This document shows positions 1-5,650 of a stretch of DNA of 6,421 bases, piece after piece. Where the stretch lies: the NCBI GenBank assembly GCA_947367725.1, contig CANBFZ010000111.1:1-6421 (forward strand). The letters run 5' to 3'. The position numbers were made by a program, and so were the translations under genes. The stretch is from an uncultured Eubacterium sp. (GTDB lineage Bacteria; Bacillota; Clostridia; Peptostreptococcales; Anaerovoracaceae). Numbering within the stretch: the first letter of the stretch is position 1; each line of letters opens with the position of its first letter. The notes under the pieces were generated by a model. It was not told the DNA's origin. It did not search any database and was given only the letters and a program-made list of their open reading frames with translations.

Positions 1-7
1 TGTTGTT

Positions 8-14
8 CACCTCT
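8..14 (-). promoter_or_regulatory. Ribosome binding site of a leftward gene starting outside the window
   Basis: Read on the minus strand, this site is AGAGGTG in a purine-rich run (AAGGAAAAGAGGTG). Seven nucleotides remain to the window edge, so a start codon just beyond position 1 would have normal spacing. No start codon is visible inside the window, so the gene itself cannot be identified. A gene divergent from a LysR-type regulator is often that regulator's target, which makes this the expected target of the regulator at 228-1133. That link is inference. Confidence 0.5.
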
Positions 15-55
15 TTTCCTTGAAAAAATTTTCTGAAATTATTTTACTGCTGCCG

Positions 56-84
56 TTGCAAAATGGGAAATAATTAGATATAAT
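56..84 (+). promoter_or_regulatory. Sigma-A-type promoter for the first LysR regulator
   Basis: The -35 element TTGCAA (56-61) and a perfect -10 element TATAAT (79-84) are separated by exactly 17 bp. Transcription would start near 91 and give an untranslated leader of about 137 nt before the regulator gene. No comparably good promoter was found for the leftward gene on the other strand. Confidence 0.7.
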
Positions 85-87
85 ACG

Positions 88-109
88 GTTATAAGCTATC
101 GTTATAAGC
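88..109. promoter_or_regulatory. Candidate LysR-type operator with direct repeat
   Basis: ATAA (91-94) and TTAT (102-105) form an inverted repeat around a 7-bp spacer. This creates the T-N11-A arrangement (T92, A104) typical of LysR-type binding sites. The same segment holds a 9-bp direct repeat GTTATAAGC at 88-96 and 101-109. The site lies at about +1 to +15 of the promoter at 56-84, where a bound regulator would block its own transcription. Autorepression by the downstream LysR protein is inferred from position only. Confidence 0.45.
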
Positions 110-119
110 AATAAGAAAA

Positions 120-197
120 GTGTGTATGACGGAATCAAAGATTCCTATGCACACATGTCGCCCACTTCGGGCAGGCGCTTCACAATAAAAAGAAGCG
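120..197. promoter_or_regulatory. Structured segment with three hairpins in the lysR leader
   Basis: Three stem-loops follow each other. The first pairs 120-127 with 147-154 and 131-136 with 140-145 around an AAA loop, 14 pairs in all with a small internal loop. The second pairs GCCC (160-163) with GGGC (169-172). The third pairs CGCTTC (176-181) with GAAGCG (192-197). CGGT (196-199) can instead pair with ACCG (207-210) close to the ribosome binding site, so alternative folds are possible. Read on the minus strand, the first hairpin is followed by TTTTCTTATT and resembles an intrinsic terminator. I do not recognise a known riboswitch class. The structure is seen directly; any regulatory role is inference. 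Confidence 0.4.
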
Positions 198-227
198 GTA
201 AGTACAACCGGTGAAAGAGGAAGCATT

Positions 228-1133
228 ATGGAAATTCGTCAAGTCTATTATGTATTGGAGGTAGCCAAACAGCGGAGTTTTTCAAAGGCAGCAGAAATGC
301 TGTTTGTCAGCCAGCCGGCCATCAGTCAACAGATTCATGCCTTAGAAGAGGAACTGCAGAGTAAACTTTTTAAAAGAGACACGCACAGCGTGGTACTGAC
401 TGCGGAGGGAGAGAAGTTTTGTGCCTACGCGAAAGATGTGGTGGGGTCTGTAAATAAGCTGCTGGCTGCTTTTGGGCAAAGTACTGCAGACAATAAAACT
501 TTGATTCGCATTGGCGTATTTCCATTTTATAAGGCTTCGGGACTGGTGCCCATCATCAACGATTTTTTTGTTGAAAGACAGAACGTTATCGGCAGCATCA
601 AGGTGGTAGAAAACTACAGAGCTTATGAAATGCTCGAAGCAGGACAGCTGGACTTTGTGATTATTAAATCACGTATTGAAAATGCGAATCGTCCCGATAT
701 TCGCTATGAAGCGCTGCGCGCAGAGAGACTTAACGTTTTAATCAGCAGAGAACATACGCTGGCAAAGAGAAACAAAATCCAAGTTGAAGCGCTTTCCAGG
801 CTACCTCTTTTGACAGGGGAAAGCGATTCCCATTTCTTCAACGAAATGAAAGAATTTTATGAACGGTACGGTGTGGACTTCAATGTGGCTTTTATGAATA
901 CCGGTGAAACGGATATCATGCTGGACATGGTGCAGGCGGGAACCGGCATTCTTTTGGTGACGGACACGGTGGCAAAACAGTATGAAAACGATGAAATCGC
1001 AGCGCTGGAAATTGATCCTGAACAGGAGATTATGATTTTTCTTGCATGGAAAAAGAGTTGGAGGCTTTCTGGCGCGTATACAGCCTTTAAAAATTATGTG
1101 ATGGAGCACTTTGCTGCAGTGCAAGAATTTTAA
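228..1133 (+). CDS. LysR-family transcriptional regulator
   Basis: A 301-residue DNA-binding regulator of LysR-type length. The N-terminal winged helix-turn-helix spans about residues 1-60. It shows the family signature SFSKAAEMLFVSQPAISQQI (17-36), followed by the linker helix and the wing (KLFKRDTHSVVLTAEG). Residues about 92-295 form the periplasmic-binding-protein-like effector domain. It begins at LIRIGVFPFY and contains a typical second-half motif, MVQAGTGILLVTD (234-246). The ATG at 228 is supported by AGAGG at 216-220, 7 nt upstream, and by a full-length HTH. The gene reads away from a leftward gene beyond the window edge, its most likely target, and converges on the aminotransferase. 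The effector is unknown. A candidate operator at 88-109 suggests autoregulation. It is clearly not a recent duplicate of the other LysR protein in this window. Confidence 0.93.
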   Translation: MEIRQVYYVLEVAKQRSFSKAAEMLFVSQPAISQQIHALEEELQSKLFKRDTHSVVLTAEGEKFCAYAKDVVGSVNKLLAAFGQSTADNKTLIRIGVFPFYKASGLVPIINDFFVERQNVIGSIKVVENYRAYEMLEAGQLDFVIIKSRIENANRPDIRYEALRAERLNVLISREHTLAKRNKIQVEALSRLPLLTGESDSHFFNEMKEFYERYGVDFNVAFMNTGETDIMLDMVQAGTGILLVTDTVAKQYENDEIAALEIDPEQEIMIFLAWKKSWRLSGAYTAFKNYVMEHFAAVQEF

Positions 1134-1319
1134 AAAATCTTTTCAAGTTGCAGTATTGAAAAAGCTGTGGCATTTGCATCTCATGCAGCAGTAACCTGCA
1201 CAGCGCATTGAATAAAGAGGCGTTTTTGGGAATAGCCAAAGGTTTCGGAAAGAAAAGCAAACTGGGCGTATTATATCGACGAATGGTTTACAGAGAATCT
1301 TGTTATTCTGAAATAAGCA

Positions 1320-1359
1320 AAATAGAGCGGCGACCCTGGCCAGGACCGCCGCTCTATTT
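1320..1359. terminator. Bidirectional intrinsic terminator between convergent genes
   Basis: A perfect 13-bp stem pairs 1320-1332 (AAATAGAGCGGCG) with 1347-1359. The 14-nt loop contains the palindrome CCTGGCCAGG. On the plus strand it ends in TTTGTTAAG. On the minus strand it ends in ATTTTGCTTATTT, a better U-rich tail. It lies 55 nt beyond the stop codon of the aminotransferase and 186 nt beyond that of the LysR gene, so it probably ends both transcripts. Confidence 0.85.
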
Positions 1360-1414
1360 GTTAAGCCGTGTAAGGCTGCGTGATTTCATGCAACCCTGCA
1401 GGCAGAAAGTCTTA

Positions 1415-2605
1415 TTATTTGTAAGCTTCCATCATCTTTGCAAATGCAGGCAGACTTCTTCTGATCATATCGTTGGATACGCAGTAGGATAATCTCATGT
1501 AGCCTGGGCAGTCAAAGCCTTCGCCTGGAACTACCAGCAGGTTGTGATCTTCTTTTGCTTTCTGGCAGTATGCCATACCGTTGCCGTCAGGTACTTCTAC
1601 AAACAGATAGAATGCACCGTCAGGTTTTGCGCATTTGTAACCCATCTTGGTCAGTTCATCGTACAGCAGGGTACGGTTTTCGTCATAAGCCTTCAGGTCA
1701 GGCATTTCATCTACGCAGCGAGCGATGACCATCTGCGGCAGTGTTGGAGCACAAACGTGACCATTGGCACGGGCAGCGCCAGCGACTGCGTTGAATACGT
1801 CTTTTGCATCATCACACTGATCAGGCACGCATACATAACCGATACGTTCGCCTGGCAGAGACAGACTCTTGGACCAGGAATAGCATACGATGGTGTTTTT
1901 GTAAACAGTCGGGATGAAAGTAACCTTTGCATCTCCGTAAGTCAGTTCTCTATAAGGTTCATCGGCGATGATATAAATCGGATGACCATATTCTTCACTC
2001 TTTCTGGTGAGGATTGCAGCCAGTGCTTCCAGCGTTTCTTTTGTGTAAACGACGCCGGACGGATTGTTTGGAGAGTTGATGATGATGGCCTGTGTATGTA
2101 CAGAAATCAGTTCTTCAACCTTTGCCAGATCAATCTGGAAATGTGTTCTGTCCGCAGGCACCACGACCAGATGTGCGCCGTTCTTTTCTACAAACGGACG
2201 ATATTCAGGGAAGAACGGTGCAACTGCCATAATTTCGGTATCTGTATCAGACGCCAGTGCTTTGATGACAGAGATCAGTGCAGGGGCAGCACCGCAGGTG
2301 ACAAACAGGTTGGATGCTTTGATCGCTGTGCCAAAACGTTTGTTCAAGTTTGCAGCGATGGCTTCTCTGGTTTCGTCAAAACCGCCAGCCATGGAATAGC
2401 CGTGAATCTTAATGGAATCCGTGTCATCAAGAATATCCTTAATTGCCTGCTGTACTTTCGCAGGAGCTGGAATGCTCGGATTTCCCAGTGTGTAGTCAAA
2501 TACGTTTTCAGGTCCTACAATCTTTGCCTGTTCCAGACCGTAAGCGAACAGTTCACGAATCAGGGAAGGCTGGCTGCCCAGCTCGTACATTGTTTTATTA
2601 ACCAT
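1415..2605 (-). CDS. Class I PLP-dependent aminotransferase
   Basis: A 396-residue fold-type I aminotransferase of the aspartate aminotransferase superfamily. It transfers an amino group between an amino acid and a 2-oxo acid in the cytoplasm. All expected active-site residues are visible: Tyr70 (HGYSMAGG), Asn181 (NSPNNPSG), Asp215 and Tyr218 (ADEPYREL), the Schiff-base Lys246 (SWSKSLSLPGERIGY), phosphate-binding Arg254, and Arg371 (MRLSYCVS) for the substrate carboxylate. The start is set by a strong AGGAGGT (minus strand, 2613-2619) 7 nt before the ATG. There is no signal peptide. It is divergent from the LysR gene at 2743, which is the likely regulator, and converges on the other LysR gene. 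Substrate preference (aspartate, aromatic, alanine or branched-chain) cannot be decided from these motifs. The C-S lyase (PatB/MalY) reading seems less likely but is not excluded. It appears transcribed alone. Confidence 0.93.
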   Translation of the reverse strand: MVNKTMYELGSQPSLIRELFAYGLEQAKIVGPENVFDYTLGNPSIPAPAKVQQAIKDILDDTDSIKIHGYSMAGGFDETREAIAANLNKRFGTAIKASNLFVTCGAAPALISVIKALASDTDTEIMAVAPFFPEYRPFVEKNGAHLVVVPADRTHFQIDLAKVEELISVHTQAIIINSPNNPSGVVYTKETLEALAAILTRKSEEYGHPIYIIADEPYRELTYGDAKVTFIPTVYKNTIVCYSWSKSLSLPGERIGYVCVPDQCDDAKDVFNAVAGAARANGHVCAPTLPQMVIARCVDEMPDLKAYDENRTLLYDELTKMGYKCAKPDGAFYLFVEVPDGNGMAYCQKAKEDHNLLVVPGEGFDCPGYMRLSYCVSNDMIRRSLPAFAKMMEAYK

Positions 2606-2675
2606 AGTGAATACCTCCTAATACATCTTTTCAAAAAATAAACGAATATTTCTATCTATATTTTACCGCATTCTC

Positions 2676-2704
2676 TTGACTTATGGAATTCACTTTATTA
2701 TTAT
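2676..2704 (+). promoter_or_regulatory. Sigma-A-type promoter for the second LysR regulator
   Basis: TTGACT (2676-2681) and TATTAT (2699-2704) are separated by 17 bp, each with one mismatch to consensus. Transcription would start near 2711, about 32 nt before the ATG. The 137-bp region between the divergent genes must also hold the leftward aminotransferase promoter, but I see no convincing -35/-10 pair on that strand. That would fit a promoter needing an activator, as LysR targets often do. Confidence 0.65.
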
Positions 2705-2714
2705 ATATATATAA
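2701..2714. promoter_or_regulatory. AT palindrome overlapping the lysR promoter
   Basis: TTATATATATATAA is a perfect 14-bp palindrome. It overlaps the -10 element and the predicted transcription start of the second LysR gene. It could be an operator or an easily melted, bendable segment, but alternating TA sequence is low-complexity, so the palindrome alone is weak evidence. Confidence 0.25.
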
Positions 2715-2742
2715 CAATTTTTAATAGAACAGGACGAGTATA

Positions 2743-3603
2743 ATGGATATTAATAAAGTCAAAGTATTGCTCTATGCGGTGGACAATGGCAGTCTGCTGA
2801 TGACGGCTTCCAAGCTGGGATATACTCAGGCAGGGCTAACCCATATGATGAACTCTCTGGAAAGTGAACTGGGTGTTGTGCTTTTGCATCGGGGTAAGTT
2901 TGGTGTACGGCTGACCGAAGAGGGGGAACGTCTGATGCCGTTTTTTAAAGAGTTGGTCAGCGCCAATGCAAAGATCGAAACAGAAGTAGAATTGATTCTC
3001 AACCAGAAGGTATCCATGATTCGGATTGCTGCCATTTCCAGTGTCATTCGTACGTGGCTGCCCGATGTGATTCGCGCCTTTCAAAATGAAAATCCCAAGA
3101 TTTCTTTTGAAATTAAAGAAGGAGATGACCGGTTATATCAGTGGTTTGATGAGGGGCGGGTGGATATGTGTATCACCAGTAACCTGATGAAACGAGAAGA
3201 TTTTATTCCGCTTGCCCGCGACGACTTTTTTGCCGTGCTGCCGCCAGACTATCCGTGGAAAGAAGACGAACCTTTTCCGCTGCATAGAATTGAGACAGAA
3301 CATTTTCTCTTTCCTTATTGTGCCAGTGATCTGGATGTGGAGCAGCAGCTTGCCGGCTATCGTATTAAGCCAAACCGGCAGACCACCTATGTGGACGACA
3401 ATAGTGCCGCGTCTATGGTGGCAAAGGGATTTGGCATCAGCCTGATGCCGGATCTGGTGCTACAAAGCTGCCGTGAGCAGATTAAAATTGCGCCGCTGGA
3501 TATGCCGTGCTGCCGCAATATCGGCATGATCTATAAAAATGGAAAAAATGCATCTGTAGCAGTGAAAAAGTTCGCCTCATTTTTAAAGAAATGGACCTTT
3601 TAG
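2743..3603 (+). CDS. LysR-family transcriptional regulator, divergent from the aminotransferase
   Basis: A 286-residue LysR-type regulator. The N-terminal helix-turn-helix covers about residues 1-60 (SLLMTASKLGYTQAGLTHMMNSLE at 17-40, wing HRGKFGVRLTEEG). The effector-binding domain starts near residue 92 (MIRIAAISSVIRTWLPDVI). The FDEGRVDMCIT segment (135-145) and DDNSAASMVAKGFGISLMPD (218-237) are typical of the two effector subdomains. Its recognition helix departs from the common SQPALS type (TQAGLTHMM), as in some clostridial paralogues. The ATG is preceded by a moderate AGGACGAG at 2731-2738. Its divergent placement 137 bp from the aminotransferase makes that gene the likely target. The effector is unknown. 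No terminator lies between its stop and the rimP promoter 13 nt later; the first hairpin downstream is at 3677. Confidence 0.93.
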   Translation: MDINKVKVLLYAVDNGSLLMTASKLGYTQAGLTHMMNSLESELGVVLLHRGKFGVRLTEEGERLMPFFKELVSANAKIETEVELILNQKVSMIRIAAISSVIRTWLPDVIRAFQNENPKISFEIKEGDDRLYQWFDEGRVDMCITSNLMKREDFIPLARDDFFAVLPPDYPWKEDEPFPLHRIETEHFLFPYCASDLDVEQQLAGYRIKPNRQTTYVDDNSAASMVAKGFGISLMPDLVLQSCREQIKIAPLDMPCCRNIGMIYKNGKNASVAVKKFASFLKKWTF

Positions 3604-3616
3604 AGAAAACTAGTAT

Positions 3617-3645
3617 TTGACATAGATACAAATCTGTGCTAATAT
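3617..3645 (+). promoter_or_regulatory. Strong sigma-A promoter of the rimP-nusA-infB operon
   Basis: A perfect -35 TTGACA (3617-3622), a 17-bp spacer and TAATAT (3640-3645) lie just after the stop codon of the LysR gene. Transcription would begin near 3652 and give a leader of about 110 nt before rimP. This is the best promoter in the window, as expected for an operon of essential translation and transcription factors. Confidence 0.85.
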
Positions 3646-3676
3646 ATGTATGTACGAAATTTGTTAAAGAAAGCAA

Positions 3677-3712
3677 GAAGAGTGGGCTAACCCCACTCTT
3701 TCAGTTTTGTTT
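3677..3712 (+). terminator. Terminator-like hairpin in the rimP leader (lysR terminator or attenuator)
   Basis: AAGAGTGGG (3678-3686) pairs with CCCACTCTT (3692-3700) around a CTAAC loop, with a further G-T pair at 3677/3701. A broken T-rich tail, TCAGTTTTGTTT, follows to 3712. It is the first terminator-like structure after the LysR gene, so it probably ends that transcript. However, it lies about 25 nt downstream of the operon promoter start, so operon transcripts must pass through it too. A role in attenuation is inference. Confidence 0.6.
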
Positions 3713-3723
3713 AGGGCAAAATG

Positions 3724-3743
3724 CTGCAAAAACAGCGTTGCAG
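3724..3743 (+). promoter_or_regulatory. Second leader hairpin just before the rimP ribosome binding site
   Basis: CTGCAA (3724-3729) pairs with TTGCAG (3738-3743) around an 8-nt loop, ending 7 nt before the GAAAGG ribosome binding site of rimP. A competing GCTG/CAGC pairing (3723-3726 with 3733-3736) exists. The stem is short and a function is not established. Confidence 0.3.
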
Positions 3744-3762
3744 AAAAGACGAAAGGCAATAC

Positions 3763-4242
3763 ATGGCAAAGAAAAAGATCATAGAAATCATAGAAGAAAT
3801 CAGTGCAGGATACCTTGTAGCATCCGGTCTGGAACTTTATCACGCAGAGTTTGTCAAGGAGGGCAGGGACTGGTTCCTGCGGGTTTACATTGATAAGCTG
3901 TCTGCGGAAGAAGACGTATATATCAGCACAGACGACTGCGAGAAAGTCAGCAGATTTTTAAGTGACGAACTGGATCGGCTGGATCCGATCGAGCAGAACT
4001 ATTATTTGGAAGTTTCCTCACCGGGAATGGACAGAACACTCATGACGCCGCAGCACTACGAAAAGTATGCAGGACGGCTTGTGGAAGTAAAATTGTATCA
4101 GGGCATTGACGGAAAGAAAACCTTTACAGGCATTCTCGAAGGGATGATTGACGACAATGTGTGCATAAAAGATGAAAATGATAAAAAATGGATGTTCCCG
4201 CTGGCGCAGGTGGCCAAAACCAGCCTGGCAGTGGTTTTCTAA
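3763..4242 (+). CDS. rimP: Ribosome maturation factor RimP
   Basis: A 159-residue cytoplasmic factor needed for maturation of the 30S ribosomal subunit. The N-terminal alpha/beta domain covers about residues 1-80 (LELYHAEFVKEGRDWFLRVYID at 23-44). It is followed by the family hallmark YYLEVSSPGMDRTL (80-93), and then by the C-terminal SH3-like beta domain, about 95-159 (FTGILEGMIDDNVCIKD). The frame stays open upstream to an ATG at 3721. I prefer the ATG at 3763 because GAAAGG lies 6 nt before it, the protein then begins MAKKKIIEII as family members do, and the longer version would add 14 residues over leader hairpin sequence. It is the first gene of the operon, and nusA follows after 15 nt. 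Confidence 0.93.
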   Translation: MAKKKIIEIIEEISAGYLVASGLELYHAEFVKEGRDWFLRVYIDKLSAEEDVYISTDDCEKVSRFLSDELDRLDPIEQNYYLEVSSPGMDRTLMTPQHYEKYAGRLVEVKLYQGIDGKKTFTGILEGMIDDNVCIKDENDKKWMFPLAQVAKTSLAVVF

Positions 4243-4257
4243 GGAGGGTAAAGACAA

Positions 4258-5376
4258 ATGAACAGAGAATTTATCGAAGCGATAGATGCACTTGAAAAGG
4301 AGAAACACATATCAAAAGACATTTTGATCGAAGCCATTGAGTCGGCACTGGTTTCTGCTTACAAGAAGAACTATGGCACATCGCAGAATGTGAGAGTGGA
4401 TATCGACAGAGAAAACGGCGATATTGCAGTACTCATGAGAAAAGATATTGTAGAAGAAGTTTATGACGACATGATTGAAATGTCTCTAGAAGAGGCACAG
4501 GAAATCGACCCTAGATATGAAATCGGCGACGCAATCGAGTTTTCCGTTACACCGAGAGATTTTGGCAGAATTGCAGCGCAGACGGCAAAGCAGGTGGTGG
4601 TGCAGAGAATTCGAGAAGCCGAAAGAGGCATGATTTTCGATGATTTTATCACCAAGCAGGGTGAAATCGTAACTGGCGTGGTGCAGAGAAAGAGCGGCGA
4701 AACACTGTTTGTCAATATGGGAAAAGCCGAAGGCATTCTCTCAGCAGGTGAACAGGTGCCAGGTGAACAGTTTGCGGTCAACGAACGACTGAAAGTCTAT
4801 ATCATGGACGTAAAGAAAACGACAAAAGGACCGCAGGTCTTTTTATCCAGATCGCATCCCGGTCTTGTGAAGCGGCTCTTTGAAATGGAAGTACCGGAAA
4901 TTCAGGATGGCCTTGTAGAAATTAGAGGCATTGCCAGAGAAGCAGGGTCCAGAACGAAGATGGCAGTATATGCGCTGGAGCCGAATGTGGATCCGGTAGG
5001 CGCATGCGTAGGTACCAGAGGCATTCGTGTGCAGGCAGTGGTCGATGAGCTTGGCGGAGAAAAAATCGATATCATTCCGTGGAGCGACGATCCGAACGTT
5101 TTGATCAGCAACGTGCTTTCTCCTGCCAAGGTGGAATTTGTATTGGCCAATGAAGAGGAAAAAACAGCGACAGTTGTTGTACCGGACTACCAGCTTTCCC
5201 TTGCCATCGGAAAAGAGGGGCAGAACGTGAGATTGGCGGCGAAAGTCAGCGGATGGAAAATCGACATTAAGAGTCATACCCAGTACTATAATGAAGAAGA
5301 GATCGTAGAATTAGAAGAAACAGAACCTGAAGACACAAGTGCAGGGGAAGAGGTTTTTACAATTGAAGAAGAATAA
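4258..5376 (+). CDS. nusA: Transcription termination/antitermination factor NusA
   Basis: A 372-residue factor that binds RNA polymerase and nascent RNA, promoting pausing and intrinsic termination and taking part in antitermination. The domains run in standard order. The polymerase-binding N-terminal domain is about 1-125, ending with FGRIAAQTAKQVVVQRIREAER (102-123). The S1 domain is about 135-198 (GEIVTGVVQR). KH1 has its GxxG loop at 252-255 (VGTRGIRVQAVVDELGGEKIDII), and KH2 has GKEG at 318-321 (LAIGKEGQNVRLAAKVSGWKIDI). An acidic tail (about 346-372) replaces the C-terminal repeats of proteobacterial NusA, as is normal in Firmicutes. AGGAGGG at 4242-4248 sits 9 nt before the ATG. The end overlaps ylxR by 14 nt. 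Confidence 0.97.
   Translation: MNREFIEAIDALEKEKHISKDILIEAIESALVSAYKKNYGTSQNVRVDIDRENGDIAVLMRKDIVEEVYDDMIEMSLEEAQEIDPRYEIGDAIEFSVTPRDFGRIAAQTAKQVVVQRIREAERGMIFDDFITKQGEIVTGVVQRKSGETLFVNMGKAEGILSAGEQVPGEQFAVNERLKVYIMDVKKTTKGPQVFLSRSHPGLVKRLFEMEVPEIQDGLVEIRGIAREAGSRTKMAVYALEPNVDPVGACVGTRGIRVQAVVDELGGEKIDIIPWSDDPNVLISNVLSPAKVEFVLANEEEKTATVVVPDYQLSLAIGKEGQNVRLAAKVSGWKIDIKSHTQYYNEEEIVELEETEPEDTSAGEEVFTIEEE
5347..5353 (+). promoter_or_regulatory. Ribosome binding site supporting the TTG start of ylxR
   Basis: GAAGAGG inside the end of nusA lies 9 nt before the TTG at 5363. It is positioned well for that codon and too far downstream to serve the in-frame GTG at 5339, so it decides between the two starts. 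Confidence 0.6.
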
Positions 5377-5650
5377 GATTCCCATGAGAAGATGTATCGG
5401 CTGCATGGAATCAAAACCGAAACAGAACCTGATCAGAATTGCATGCTATGAGACTGTTTTGACGATAGATGTCACCGGCAGAGCCAAGGGCAGAGGGGTG
5501 TATCTTTGTAAGGATGCCGCCTGCATTGCACTGGCAAAGAAAAAGCGGGCACTGCAGCGAAATTTCTCCATGAATTTTGCAGCAGATGAAGTCGAACGGA
5601 TTTTTGCACAACTGGGAGCAGAAAACGGACAGAGCGATGGGAAAAAGTAA
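5363..5650 (+). CDS. ylxR: YlxR (DUF448) RNA-binding protein, TTG start
   Basis: A 95-residue basic protein of the YlxR/DUF448 family, found between nusA and infB in most Firmicutes. In Bacillus subtilis the homologue has been reported to bind RNase P RNA (name RnpM) and to affect gene expression; transfer of that role here is inference. The signature IPMRRCIGC (6-14) and GRAKGRGVYLC (39-49) are both present. Cysteines 11, 14, 49 and 54 form a CxxC plus C-x4-C pattern that could bind a metal. The frame is open from a GTG at 5339. The TTG at 5363 is preferred because the protein then begins MKKNKIPMRRC, like homologues, and GAAGAGG lies 9 nt before it. An ATG at 5384 would cut into the conserved start. 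It overlaps nusA by 14 nt and ylxQ by 14 nt. Confidence 0.9.
   Translation: MKKNKIPMRRCIGCMESKPKQNLIRIACYETVLTIDVTGRAKGRGVYLCKDAACIALAKKKRALQRNFSMNFAADEVERIFAQLGAENGQSDGKK

Noticed and set aside
1208..1492. 94-codon plus-strand ORF from a TTG between lysR and the aminotransferase
   Set aside because: It runs straight through the terminator hairpin and into the antisense of the aminotransferase 3' end, has no ribosome binding site, and its protein resembles nothing I know.
1544..2641. 365-codon plus-strand ORF opposite the aminotransferase
   Set aside because: It lies entirely antisense to a gene with a complete set of catalytic motifs. Its product is cysteine- and histidine-rich with no domain, typical of a shadow frame.
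2645..2662. Inverted repeat AATAT/ATATT as a LysR box
   Set aside because: The spacing gives T-N12-A, not T-N11-A, and such AT-rich arms are expected by chance in this region.
2606..2675. Leftward promoter for the aminotransferase using TAAAAT (minus strand, near 2660-2668)
   Set aside because: The hexamer 17 bp upstream (TTCCAT) matches -35 poorly and there is no extended -10, so I could not support a call.
3713..3721. AGGGCAAA resembling the c-di-GMP riboswitch core
   Set aside because: The rest of the conserved aptamer (paired P2/P3 with their receptor) is absent around it.
3721..3762. ATG at 3721 as the rimP start
   Set aside because: It would place the leader hairpin inside the gene, lacks a ribosome binding site (T-rich upstream), and adds 14 residues not seen in the family.
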